A stretch of DNA of 64,000 bases from Azomonas tarimensis (GCF_042648805.1 NZ_JBHRXZ010000017.1:62001-126000); one strand, 5' to 3'; numbered from the stretch's first letter, positions 16,785 to 24,521 are shown. Program-made: numbers and translations. The notes: generated by a model not told the origin, from the sequence alone.

Positions 16785-18155
16785 TTACGGCAGCATGGCC
16801 AGTGGTGCGTTGGCGGACAGCGAGGTGCCGCCGTGCTGGGCGATGTACTGCTCGGAGTCGGCCTTCCTCATGAAGGCCAGCACCTCGCCGCCGGGGTCGC
16901 GCACCAGGAACGCCGTCTTGCCGAACAGCTTCAGGCCGCTGAGGTTGTCGTAGACGTAGGTGGAGTTGATCGCCTTGCCGGCGCCCTTGGCCTCGTCCAC
17001 CGCGGCGAGCATCTCGGCGGTGCTGTCGTAGCGCACGATGCCTTCGTCCTCGAACCAGATCTCGGCGGGCTTGAGCGCCGGGTTGCGCGGGGTCGGCGAG
17101 ACCACCTGGGTGACCATGGCCTCGTAGTCGAGGCCGGTGGCGGCGTAGGCGCGCTTGAGGTAGCTGTCGTCGATCCAGGCATTGAAGTCGAGATCGGGGA
17201 TCTGCATCTCGCTCTGCAGCACCGAATGGTGATACTTGAGCGCCTCGACCCACTCCGGCTTGATGCTCGCCTCCATGGTGGAGATGCCGCCATTGCTGAA
17301 GTAGAGGTAGAGCACCTCCTTGTCCACGCCGGTCCACTGGGCGACCTGGGTGGCGGCCCGCACCGGATCTTCCTGGATCCACTGCTGGGCTTCGAGGGTG
17401 GCCTTCAGCACGCCCTCGACCACTTCGGGGTACTTCTCGGCAAAGGCGTCGCGCACCACGATGCCGTGGAAGGTGGGAATGTTCGCCTCGCTGCCATCGA
17501 AGATCTTCCGGCCGGTGCCGCGAAACTCCATGATCTCGGACCAGGGGCAGAAGTCGGCGTGGGCGTCTATCTTGTTCGCCGCGATATTCGCCGCGCCCAC
17601 CGGCGGGCTCTGATTCACCAGGGTCACCTTGTCCGACAGGCCGGCGTCGCGCAGCACCTTCAGAGTCATGCCCCAGGCCGCCGAACCCACCGGGGTGGAC
17701 AGGCTCTTGCCGGCCAGGTCCTCGAGGCTTTGGGCGGAAGAGGCCACCGGTACCACGATGCCGTTGCCGGTGCCCTTGAGGTTGTAGCCGGTCACCGCGA
17801 TGAAGCGGCTCTGCTGGCGGCCGGTTTCCTGGAACTTGGCGCCGTTGACGATCAGCGGGTAGTCCCCCATCACACCGAATTCAAGCTTGCCGGCCAGCAT
17901 CTGGTTGGTGATCGGCGGGCCGGAATCGTAGTCGCGAAACTCCACACGGTACCTGGCCTTTTCGTAGCGCCCGGTCTTCGGCAGATGCTTGTCGAGCAGG
18001 TTGAGCTTTTCCAGGATGATGCCGCCCGAGACGGTATTGGTGACCATGCTCTGGTGGCCGATACCGATACGAATGGTCTCGGCAGCCGCGGTACCGCTGC
18101 CGAGCAGAAGGGATCCCGTGATCGAGAGTGCAAGCAGGCTTTTACGGTGTGTCAT
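16785..18155 (-). CDS. ABC substrate-binding protein (NitT/TauT type) with C-terminal NosL-like domain
   Basis: A 456-residue periplasmic binding protein: signal peptide (residues 1-25, cleavage after TAAA), then an SsuA/NrtA-like domain to about residue 350 (IRIGIGHQSMVTNTVSGGI, LAGKSLSTPVGSAAWG). That is already the usual family length. The last 95 residues look like NosL: YDSTAEMLAAV, STYVYDNLSG, FGKTAFLVRD and LAFMRKADSEQYIAQHGG align with the NosL core, though the copper-linked methionine/cysteine residues are not evident. A fused NosL-like domain is unusual. It delivers substrate to the permease downstream. AAGGTG precedes this ATG; a longer frame starts eight codons earlier. Confidence 0.82.
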   Translation of the reverse strand: MTHRKSLLALSITGSLLLGSGTAAAETIRIGIGHQSMVTNTVSGGIILEKLNLLDKHLPKTGRYEKARYRVEFRDYDSGPPITNQMLAGKLEFGVMGDYPLIVNGAKFQETGRQQSRFIAVTGYNLKGTGNGIVVPVASSAQSLEDLAGKSLSTPVGSAAWGMTLKVLRDAGLSDKVTLVNQSPPVGAANIAANKIDAHADFCPWSEIMEFRGTGRKIFDGSEANIPTFHGIVVRDAFAEKYPEVVEGVLKATLEAQQWIQEDPVRAATQVAQWTGVDKEVLYLYFSNGGISTMEASIKPEWVEALKYHHSVLQSEMQIPDLDFNAWIDDSYLKRAYAATGLDYEAMVTQVVSPTPRNPALKPAEIWFEDEGIVRYDSTAEMLAAVDEAKGAGKAINSTYVYDNLSGLKLFGKTAFLVRDPGGEVLAFMRKADSEQYIAQHGGTSLSANAPLAMLP

Positions 18156-18216
18156 TGTCGTCACCTTGTGAGAGAGCAACTTGTACTAGCAGGTCATAAC
18201 GCCTGTGTTTACTGGT

Positions 18217-18231
18217 GCAGTGGCCGTGCCA
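18217..18231 (-). promoter_or_regulatory. Sigma-54-type promoter candidate for the sulfur operon
   Basis: On the minus strand TGGCAC-GGCCA-CTGC matches the -24/-12 consensus (TGGCAC, five bases, TTGC) with one mismatch, and the GG/GC spacing is exact. Transcription would begin near 18205, giving a leader of about 50 bases before the binding-protein ATG. RpoN-dependent control of organosulfur genes is known in P. putida (SfnR). Confidence 0.45.
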
Positions 18232-18356
18232 GATTGCCGTGAAACGAGGGTTTTAAGCCCCGCATCAATGGTTTAGAGAACGAGGCCGGAGACCGCCGGA
18301 GCCTGGGGTGGGCCAGGCCCGCGCCCCCCGCTGGTGCGCGATCGGTGGTCGCCGGC

Positions 18357-18611
18357 TCAATGGGGCGCACCCCGCAGTGACGGGGTTAGAACAACCCATG
18401 CAAGTCCGAGCAGCGGCAGGCTGTAGCTGAGGATGAGGCGGTTCTCGTCCAGATCGTTCGCACGGGTGCCTGTCCGAAAAATCGCGTTGCGCCAGGACAG
18501 GCCGAGCCCCTTGATCGGGCCGTCCTGCAAGGCGAAGTCGATGCGGTCGCCAGACAGATAGGTCACCACGGTCTCGAGGCCAGGCACGCCGGAGGCATTT
18601 TTTAATAACAA
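18357..18611 (-). pseudogene. OprD-family porin remnant
   Basis: An 84-codon open frame whose product matches only the end of OprD-type outer-membrane porins. DGPIKGLGLSWRNAIFR and DLDENRLILSYSLPLL are the family's last two beta strands, and GVPGLETVVTYLSGD resembles a motif that normally lies tens of residues further upstream, so an internal deletion is likely. The frame then runs 14 codons past the usual C-terminal LPLL. The other 350 or so residues of a porin are missing. Base content changes sharply at the left end of the frame, where AT-rich DNA begins. I judge it a decayed gene, possibly once the outer-membrane channel of this transport locus. Confidence 0.65.
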
Positions 18612-18669
18612 TATAGAATATAAAAATTCAGAAACATTCTTTTGAAGAATAAAAAATCGCTTTTAGAGT
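18598..18669 (+). promoter_or_regulatory. AT-rich promoter region upstream of oscA
   Basis: About 70 bases of strongly AT-rich sequence in otherwise GC-rich DNA. TTGAAG (18642-18647) and TAGAGT (18664-18669) with a 16-base spacer are possible -35/-10 boxes for oscA. CysB-type promoters in pseudomonads are often AT-rich like this; no defined CysB site was identified. Confidence 0.4.
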
Positions 18670-18735
18670 TCGCTCCGTTACCACCCGGCAAACGCCCGGT
18701 GTGGTACGCCACGGCATCAAGCAAGGAGCCTCCGC

Positions 18736-18912
18736 ATGAGCGTGACAGTACGTAGTGTCGATGGGCAGGACGAAGCCGCCATCCTGCGCGAGATCCAGGC
18801 GGCCCTGCGCGACCTGCGCTTCGGCTCGGTCGAGATCACCGTGCACAACGGCCAGGTCGTGCAGATCGAACGTAAGGAAAAGATCCGCCTGCAAAGCCCC
18901 AACGGCCGCTAG
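18736..18912 (+). CDS. oscA: OscA/YezD-like small protein (DUF2292)
   Basis: A 58-residue protein of the DUF2292/YezD type: ILREIQAALRDLRFGSVEITVHNGQVVQIERKEKIRL, shown here in segments ILREIQAALRDLRFG and VHNGQVVQIERKEK. In Pseudomonas corrugata the small gene oscA, found just upstream of sbp, is needed to use organosulfur compounds and to survive chromate-induced sulfur starvation. Size, family and position 215 bases upstream of the sulfate-binding protein fit. AAGGAG lies seven bases before the ATG. Molecular function is unknown; the family may bind nucleic acid or a regulator. Confidence 0.8.
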   Translation: MSVTVRSVDGQDEAAILREIQAALRDLRFGSVEITVHNGQVVQIERKEKIRLQSPNGR

Positions 18913-19126
18913 GCAACCCAACAGCCCCACCCCGACCGGACCGCCGGAGGGCGTGACATGAGCCCGATTCTTCAACCAGGAAGACAATCCATGCCCACGC
19001 ACCGGTCCCGTAGCTGTAGCTGGCGAATGCGTCGCTGAGCGAAACGCTCAGCCATATCCGATCCCGATATCCGCATCGAATCATTCGCCCGCGTGCCGAA
19101 CGGCGGCACGCGCAAGGAGCTGCATC

Positions 19127-20131
19127 GTGTTCAACAAACCCCTTCTCAAGAAGCTTTCCCTGGCCGCGCTGGCCGCCCTGTTGTCCTCCGGCGCATTCGC
19201 CCAGACCTTGCTCAACGTGTCCTACGATCCGACCCGTGAGCTCTACGTCGAATACAATGCCGCCTTCAACCGCCACTGGCAGGCCCAAGGCCATGAGCCG
19301 GTCAAGGTCCAGCAGTCCCACGGCGGCTCGGGCAAGCAGGCCCGCGCGGTGATCGACGGCCTGCGCGCCGACGTGGTGACCCTGGCCCTGGCCGGCGACA
19401 TCGACGAGTTGCACCGCATCGGCAAGCTGATCCCCGAGGACTGGCAGACCCGCCTGCCGGAGGCCAGCACGCCCTACACCTCGACCATCGTATTCCTGGT
19501 GCGCAAGGGCAACCCGAAAGGCATCCAGGACTGGGACGATCTGGTCCAGCCGGGCGTAGAAGTCATCACCCCAAACCCGAAAACCTCCGGCGGCGCGCGC
19601 TGGAACTTCCTGGCCGCCTGGGCCTATGCCCGGCAGCAGTACGGCAGCGAGGAAAAGGCCAAGGAATTCGTCGCCAAGCTTTACCACCAGGTTCCGGTGC
19701 TGGATACCGGCGCCCGCGGCTCGACTATCACCTTCGTCAACAACAAGATCGGCGACGTGCTGCTGGCCTGGGAAAACGAGGCCTTCCTTGCGCTCAAGGA
19801 AGAAGGCGGCGATGGGTTGGAAATCATCGCCCCGTCGCTGTCGATTCTCGCCGAGCCGCCGGTGACGGTGGTGGATCGGAACGTCGAGCGCAAGGGCACC
19901 CGCGAACTGGCCGAGGCCTACCTGAACTACCTGTACAGCGAAGAAGGCCAGCGCATCGCCGCCAAGCACTTCTACCGGCCGCGCAACCCGTCGGTCGCCG
20001 CCGAGTTCGCCCAGCAGTTCCCTGAGCTGGAGCTGGTGGCCATCGACGCCGACTTCGGCGGCTGGAAAGAGGCGCAACCGAAGTTCTTCAACGACGGCGG
20101 CATCTTCGACCAGATCTACGAGACGCGCTGA
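19127..20131 (+). CDS. sbp: Sulfate-binding periplasmic protein
   Basis: A 334-residue binding protein for sulfate, possibly thiosulfate, delivering to CysTWA. Signal peptide residues 1-25, ending SSGAFA. The mature start LLNVSYDPTRELYVEYN, VQQSHGGSGKQARAVIDGL and KTSGGARWNFLAAW carry the conserved sulfate-site residues (the SGGS/SGGA-type loops). It starts with GTG, fixed by AAGGAG eight bases upstream. It heads the sbp-cysT-cysW-cysA operon; a REP pair sits between it and cysT, which may set the higher expression of the binding protein. CysB control is expected from other pseudomonads. Confidence 0.93.
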   Translation: MFNKPLLKKLSLAALAALLSSGAFAQTLLNVSYDPTRELYVEYNAAFNRHWQAQGHEPVKVQQSHGGSGKQARAVIDGLRADVVTLALAGDIDELHRIGKLIPEDWQTRLPEASTPYTSTIVFLVRKGNPKGIQDWDDLVQPGVEVITPNPKTSGGARWNFLAAWAYARQQYGSEEKAKEFVAKLYHQVPVLDTGARGSTITFVNNKIGDVLLAWENEAFLALKEEGGDGLEIIAPSLSILAEPPVTVVDRNVERKGTRELAEAYLNYLYSEEGQRIAAKHFYRPRNPSVAAEFAQQFPELELVAIDADFGGWKEAQPKFFNDGGIFDQIYETR

Positions 20132-20146
20132 CTGCCTGGCCTCAGC

Positions 20147-20219
20147 GTCGGGTTACGGCCGCTGGCCTAACCCGACCTACGCCCCCTGCGTAGGTCGGAT
20201 TAGCGAAGCGTAATCCGAC
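20147..20219. repeat. REP-like palindromes between sbp and cysT
   Basis: Two palindromes follow each other: GTCGGGTTA/TAACCCGAC (20147-20176) and GTCGGATTA/TAATCCGAC (20194-20219), joined by GTAGG-type flanks. This is a GTAGGTCGGATTA-type repeat family, distinct from the GTAGGAGCG family elsewhere. It may stabilise the upstream sbp message. Confidence 0.75.
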
Positions 20220-20293
20220 GTGCATCGGGGCCGCCGGCCTTACTCAACCTGCGTTCTGGTCGCGGCGTCTGTCGCCGCCTTTCAGGAGATACC

Positions 20294-21109
20294 ATGTCCC
20301 GCACTTCCCCCGTCATACCCGGCTTCGGGCTGACGCTGGGCTACACCCTGGTGTACCTCAGCCTTCTCGTGCTGATTCCCCTGGGCGCGCTGTTCATCAA
20401 GAGCACCGAGCTGACCTGGGATCAGTTCATCGCCGTCATCACCGCGCCGCGGGTGATCGCCGCGCTGAAACTGTCCTTCGGCGCCGCCCTCGCCGCTGCC
20501 CTGCTCAACGGTGTGATCGGCACGCTGCTGGCCTGGGTGCTGGTGCGCTACCGCTTCCCCGGGCGAAAGATCATCGAGGCGATGATCGACCTGCCCTTCG
20601 CCCTGCCCACGGCGGTGGCCGGCATCGCGCTGACCGCGCTCTACGCGCCGTCCGGGCTGGTCGGCCGGTTCGCTACCGAGCTGGGCTTCAAGATTGCCTA
20701 CGCTCCGCTGGGCATCGCCCTGGCGCTGACCTTCGTCACCCTGCCCTTCGTGGTCCGCACGCTGCAGCCGGTGCTGGCCGACATCCCGCGCGAGGTGGAG
20801 GAGGCCGCCGCCTGCCTCGGCGCCAAGCCGCTGCAGATCGCCCGCCACGTGCTGCTGCCGGCGCTGCTCCCGGCCTGGCTGACTGGCTTCGCCCTGGCCT
20901 TCGCCCGCGGCGTCGGCGAGTACGGCTCGGTGATCTTCATCGCCGGCAACATGCCGGGCAAGACCGAGATCCTGCCGCTCTTGATCATGGTCAAGCTGGA
21001 CCAGTACGACTACGCCGGCGCCACCGCCATCGGCGTGCTGATGTTGCTGGTGTCGTTCGCCCTGCTGCTGGTCATCAATTTGCTGCAGCGCCGTCTGGCG
21101 CGCGCCTGA
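20294..21109 (+). CDS. cysT: Sulfate/thiosulfate ABC permease CysT
   Basis: A 271-residue inner-membrane permease (also called CysU) forming the sulfate channel with CysW. Six helices are visible; the EAA loop lies at EVEEAAACLGAKPLQIARHVLLPAL near residue 165 (first part EVEEAAACLGAKP). PFALPTAVAGIALTALY and the DQYDYAGATAIGVLML end are typical. CAGGAG precedes the ATG. It is 10 bases from cysW. Confidence 0.93.
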   Translation: MSRTSPVIPGFGLTLGYTLVYLSLLVLIPLGALFIKSTELTWDQFIAVITAPRVIAALKLSFGAALAAALLNGVIGTLLAWVLVRYRFPGRKIIEAMIDLPFALPTAVAGIALTALYAPSGLVGRFATELGFKIAYAPLGIALALTFVTLPFVVRTLQPVLADIPREVEEAAACLGAKPLQIARHVLLPALLPAWLTGFALAFARGVGEYGSVIFIAGNMPGKTEILPLLIMVKLDQYDYAGATAIGVLMLLVSFALLLVINLLQRRLARA

Positions 21110-21119
21110 GGAGCCCCCA

Positions 21120-21983
21120 ATGACCTCCGCAACTCTCGCCGCACAGGCCCTGGGCGCCACCCGCCGGGGTAATCCCTGGAGTCGCCGGACGCTGATCGGC
21201 GCCGCCTGGCTGGTGTTCGCGTTCTTTTTGCTGCTGCCCCTGCTGGTGGTGATCAACGAGGCGCTCAAGCAAGGCCTGGGAACCTTCTTCGCCGCGATCC
21301 TGGAACCCGACGCCCTCGCCGCGCTTAGGCTCACGCTGATCGCCGTCGGCATCTCAGTGCCGCTGAACCTGGTGTTCGGCGTGGCCGCCGCCTGGTGCGT
21401 GAGCAAGTACGAGTTTCGTGGAAAGAGCCTCTTGGTCACGCTGATCGACCTGCCGTTCTCGGTGTCTCCGGTGATCGCCGGCCTGATCTACGTGCTGCTG
21501 TTCGGCGCCCAGGGCTGGTTCGGCCCCTGGCTGATGGAGCGCGACATCCAGATCATCTTCGCCGTGCCTGGCATCGTGCTGGCCACCCTGTTCGTCACCG
21601 TGCCCTTCGTCGCCCGCGAACTGATCCCGCTGATGCAGGAACAGGGCACCCAGGAGGAGGAAGCCGCGCGCCTGCTGGGCGCCAGCGGCTGGCAGATGTT
21701 CTGGCACGTCACCCTGCCGAACATCCGTTGGGGCCTGATCTACGGCGTGGTGCTGTGCACCGCGCGGGCAATGGGTGAGTTCGGCGCGGTGTCGGTGGTG
21801 TCCGGGCACATCCGCGGCCTGACCAACACCCTGCCGCTGCACGTCGAGATTCTCTACAACGAGTACAACCATGTCGCCGCCTTCAGCGTCGCCAGCCTCC
21901 TGCTGGCCCTGGCGCTGCTGATTCTGCTGCTCAAGCAGTGGAGCGAATCGCGCATCAACCGCCGCAAGGCCGCCGAGGACTGA
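21120..21983 (+). CDS. cysW: Sulfate/thiosulfate ABC permease CysW
   Basis: A 287-residue permease, partner of CysT. The family stretch DLPFSVSPVIAGLIYVLLFG lies near residue 110 and the EAA loop EEEAARLLGASGWQMFWHVTL near residue 180 (first part EEEAARLLGASG). LPLHVEILYNEYNHVAAFSVA near the end is a CysW hallmark. GAGGAG lies before the ATG and cysA begins three bases after the stop, so the operon is tightly coupled. Confidence 0.93.
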   Translation: MTSATLAAQALGATRRGNPWSRRTLIGAAWLVFAFFLLLPLLVVINEALKQGLGTFFAAILEPDALAALRLTLIAVGISVPLNLVFGVAAAWCVSKYEFRGKSLLVTLIDLPFSVSPVIAGLIYVLLFGAQGWFGPWLMERDIQIIFAVPGIVLATLFVTVPFVARELIPLMQEQGTQEEEAARLLGASGWQMFWHVTLPNIRWGLIYGVVLCTARAMGEFGAVSVVSGHIRGLTNTLPLHVEILYNEYNHVAAFSVASLLLALALLILLLKQWSESRINRRKAAED

Positions 21984-21986
21984 GCC

Positions 21987-22994
21987 ATGAGCATCGAGAT
22001 CCGCCAAGTCAACAAGCGCTTCGGCCACTTCCAGGCGCTTAACAATATCGACCTGCACATCGAAAGCGGCGAGCTGGTCGCCCTGCTCGGCCCGTCCGGC
22101 TGCGGCAAGACCACACTCCTACGCATCATCGCCGGACTGGAAGCGCCGGACAGCGGTAGCATCGCCTTCCACGGCGAGGACGTCTCCGGCCGCGAAGTGC
22201 GCGAGCGCAACGTCGGCTTCGTGTTCCAGCACTATGCGCTGTTCCGCCACATGACGGTGTTCGACAACGTCGCCTTCGGCCTGCGCATGAAGCCGCGCCG
22301 CCAGCGACCGAGCGAGAAGGTGATCGCCGACAAGGTGCATGAACTGCTGAACCTCGTGCAGCTGGATTGGATCGCCGACCGCTACCCTGAGCAACTGTCC
22401 GGTGGCCAACGCCAGCGCATCGCCCTGGCCCGCGCGCTGGCGGTGGAACCCAGGGTGCTGCTGCTGGACGAGCCGTTCGGCGCGCTGGACGCCAAGGTGC
22501 GCAAGGAATTGCGCCGCTGGCTGGCGCGGCTCCACGAGGAGGTGCACCTCACCTCCGTGTTCGTTACCCATGACCAGGAAGAGGCGATGGAAGTGGCCGA
22601 CCGCATCGTGGTGATGAACAAGGGCGTGATCGAGCAGATCGGCTCGCCGGCGGAGGTGTATGCCAACCCGGCCAGCGAGTTCGTCTACCACTTCATGGGG
22701 GATGCCAATCGGCTGGATCTTGCTGGGCAGCAGTTGCTGTTTCGGCCGCATGAAGTGAGCTTGTCGCTCCACCCTGGGAGCAATCACCAGTCTGGGAAAG
22801 TTCGTGACATCCGGCCGCTGGGAGCCGTGACCAGGGTCATCCTGAACGTCGACGGGCAAGACGAGCCCATCGAAGCCGAGGTCGCGGCCGACCATGCGAG
22901 CCTGGCAGGTCTCACCTGTGGCCAGACTCTTTATTTCAGGCCCCGCCCTGGCAGTCGGGTCGGCGAGGTCAGGTTTTCTGAAATAACCTCTTGA
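21987..22994 (+). CDS. cysA: Sulfate/thiosulfate ABC transporter ATPase CysA
   Basis: A 335-residue ATPase driving CysTW. Walker A GPSGCGKTT, signature LSGGQRQRIALARAL, Walker B LLLDEPFGALDAKVRKELR, switch VFVTHDQEEAMEVADRI. After the ABC domain a C-terminal TOBE-like region runs from about residue 240 (FRPHEVSLSLH); it is shorter than in E. coli CysA. The start is MSIEIRQVNKRFGHFQAL. Last gene of the sulfate operon. Confidence 0.93.
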   Translation: MSIEIRQVNKRFGHFQALNNIDLHIESGELVALLGPSGCGKTTLLRIIAGLEAPDSGSIAFHGEDVSGREVRERNVGFVFQHYALFRHMTVFDNVAFGLRMKPRRQRPSEKVIADKVHELLNLVQLDWIADRYPEQLSGGQRQRIALARALAVEPRVLLLDEPFGALDAKVRKELRRWLARLHEEVHLTSVFVTHDQEEAMEVADRIVVMNKGVIEQIGSPAEVYANPASEFVYHFMGDANRLDLAGQQLLFRPHEVSLSLHPGSNHQSGKVRDIRPLGAVTRVILNVDGQDEPIEAEVAADHASLAGLTCGQTLYFRPRPGSRVGEVRFSEITS

Positions 22995-23050
22995 GGATTC
23001 AAGCGCTCCACGTGAATCTTCCGTACCGCTTCGTTGCCTGAGTTCGGAGA

Positions 23051-23072
23051 GGGCCGGACACTGCTCCGGCCC
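23051..23072 (+). terminator. Hairpin after cysA
   Basis: GGGCCGGA/TCCGGCCC pair perfectly around a six-base loop 57 bases after the cysA stop. No T-run follows, so it may end or protect the message rather than act as a full intrinsic terminator. Confidence 0.4.
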
Positions 23073-23097
23073 GATGGATCGGCAGCGTGGAGGCATG

Positions 23098-23559
23098 ATG
23101 AGACAAGGAAAGGGGACCTGGTGGCTGTGGCTGGCGGGTGTCGGACTGGGCGTGGTTGCAATCGCGCAAGGGAGCGAGCTTCCGGAGGTGATCGGGTACG
23201 TGCGCTCGGTCGGCGAGCCGGCCAATTTCACCAGCCGCGGACAGACCAATACGGCTCGCGTGGGGCAGGGCGTGCTGCGCGGGGCCCTGTTGCAGACCGG
23301 GCCGGGAGGGTCGCTGGGGCTGGTGCTCAATGACGGAACACGCCTTTCGCTTGGCCCGCGCAGCGAGTTGCATCTGGACCGCTACCGCTTCGAACCCGCC
23401 CGCGGCGCGCTTGCCTTCGAGGCCTCGCTGTCACGCGGCAGCCTGAGCCTGGTCAGCGGCGACATTGCCCGGCTCAAGCCCGGCGCCGTCCGGTTGCATA
23501 CGCCGCAGGGCGAAATGGTGCTGGCGGGCGAGGCGCACCTGCTGGTGCGGTTGCCATGA
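23098..23559 (+). CDS. FecR-domain periplasmic protein
   Basis: A 153-residue exported protein: signal peptide (residues 1-25), then a FecR/iron-dicitrate-sensor-like domain (VGQGVLRGALLQTGPGGSLGLVLNDGTRLSLGPRSEL, here cited by GSLGLVLNDGTRLSLGP). Unlike the FecR sigma regulator it has no N-terminal cytoplasmic part. Such proteins are often found with OmpA-like lipoproteins and CHASE2 adenylate cyclases; here only the OmpA partner is present, overlapping by four bases. Function unknown; a cell-envelope role is likely. GGAGG before two adjacent ATGs (23095 and 23098) leaves the start uncertain by one codon. Confidence 0.75.
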   Translation: MRQGKGTWWLWLAGVGLGVVAIAQGSELPEVIGYVRSVGEPANFTSRGQTNTARVGQGVLRGALLQTGPGGSLGLVLNDGTRLSLGPRSELHLDRYRFEPARGALAFEASLSRGSLSLVSGDIARLKPGAVRLHTPQGEMVLAGEAHLLVRLP

Positions 23560-24113
23560 GGCGCGTCTTGGCAGCAGGGCTGGCGCTGCTGGCGCTCGGT
23601 GGTTGCAGCGGTCCGCAGGTGCTGCTGCTGGAGGGTGGTCCGGTGCTGGTGGGGTTGCCGCAGGGCGAGCGGCTGCTGGTGGAGGCGGGGCAGGGCGTGG
23701 CACTGCTCACTGGCCAGCCGTTCAATGCCGGCATGCCCGCCAACACCTGGGCCCACCGCGCTGCGCTGGAGGCACAGCCGGCCGAGCCGCGCCGTTTTCA
23801 GCTGTTCTATCGGCGAGATGGCGCGCTCGAACCGCGCTCCGAATTACAGATGGAGCAGGTCCTGGCGACCCTGCGCGAGCGGTCGCCAGCGGTGGTCTGG
23901 GTGATCGGTCACACAGATACCCTGGGTGATGCGCGCTTCAACGAAGGTGTCGGCCTGTCGCGCGCCACGCGCATGGCGGCACGGCTCAAGGGCGCGGGCA
24001 TCGAGATGCTGGAGCTGCGGGTAGCCTCGCATGGTGAGGCCAACCCGCTGGTCAGGACGCCGGACGAGACCTACGAGCCGCGCAATCGACGGGTCGAGAT
24101 CCGTATCCAGTAA
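23556..24113 (+). CDS. OmpA-family lipoprotein
   Basis: A 185-residue lipoprotein: hydrophobic signal with lipobox ALGGC (cysteine 17), a short linker domain, then an OmpA/MotB peptidoglycan-binding domain from about residue 95 (VVWVIGHTDTLGDARFNEGVGLSRA and the closing PRNRRVEIRI). It should bridge outer membrane and peptidoglycan. The start overlaps the FecR-domain stop by ATGA, so the two are co-translated. It ends three bases before the convergent ridA stop. Confidence 0.85.
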   Translation: MRRVLAAGLALLALGGCSGPQVLLLEGGPVLVGLPQGERLLVEAGQGVALLTGQPFNAGMPANTWAHRAALEAQPAEPRRFQLFYRRDGALEPRSELQMEQVLATLRERSPAVVWVIGHTDTLGDARFNEGVGLSRATRMAARLKGAGIEMLELRVASHGEANPLVRTPDETYEPRNRRVEIRIQ

Positions 24114-24116
24114 AGA

Positions 24117-24497
24117 TCAGCCGAGCACCAGTATCCCGTCCATCTCGACCTGGGCGCCCTTGGGCAGCGCGGCGACACCAATCGCGGCGCGCGCCGGGTA
24201 GGGCTGCTCGAAATAGCGACTCATCACCTCGTTCACCGTAGCGAAATTGCCCAGGTCGATGAGAAAGATGTTCAGCTTGACCAGATCCTGCAGCGAGCCG
24301 CCGGCGGCTTCACACACGGCCTTGAGGTTTTCGAAGACCTGCACCGCCTGGTTCTCGAAGCCCTCGACCAGTTCCATCTTCTGTGGATCCAGCGGGATCT
24401 GCCCGGACAGGTAGACGGTATCGCCCACTTGGATGGCCTGGGAATAGGTGCCGATGGCGGCCGGGGCGTTGTCGGTGTGGATGACGGTACGGGGCAT
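24117..24497 (-). CDS. ridA: RidA-family enamine/imine deaminase
   Basis: A 126-residue RidA/YjgF protein that hydrolyses reactive enamine intermediates made by PLP enzymes, notably 2-aminoacrylate. The sequence has AIGTYSQAIQVGDTVYLSGQIPLDP, cited here by YLSGQIPLDP, then LVKLNIFLIDLGNF, PARAAIGVAALPKGAQVEMD with the catalytic arginine in PARAAIGV. It lies 24 bases downstream of spoT on the same strand, the usual pseudomonad order. Confidence 0.92.
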   Translation of the reverse strand: MPRTVIHTDNAPAAIGTYSQAIQVGDTVYLSGQIPLDPQKMELVEGFENQAVQVFENLKAVCEAAGGSLQDLVKLNIFLIDLGNFATVNEVMSRYFEQPYPARAAIGVAALPKGAQVEMDGILVLG

Positions 24498-24521
24498 CGA
24501 AGATCTCCTTATGAAATAGCT

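Noticed and set aside
8116..18155. The operon considered as a dissimilatory APS reductase (aprBA) locus
   Set aside because: There is no sulfite reductase, Qmo complex or ATP sulfurylase, and the AprB-like protein lacks the long C-terminal tail. Only family resemblance is claimed.
16581..18242. A 553-codon plus-strand frame opposite the binding-protein gene
   Set aside because: Composition is that of reverse-complement coding DNA, and it would cross the operon promoter.
18836..20077. A 413-codon minus-strand frame opposite oscA and sbp
   Set aside because: It covers two genes with clear family identity; no motif of its own.
20282..21439. A 385-codon minus-strand frame opposite cysT and cysW
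   Set aside because: Antisense of two permease genes; rich in Q, G, H and R without structure.
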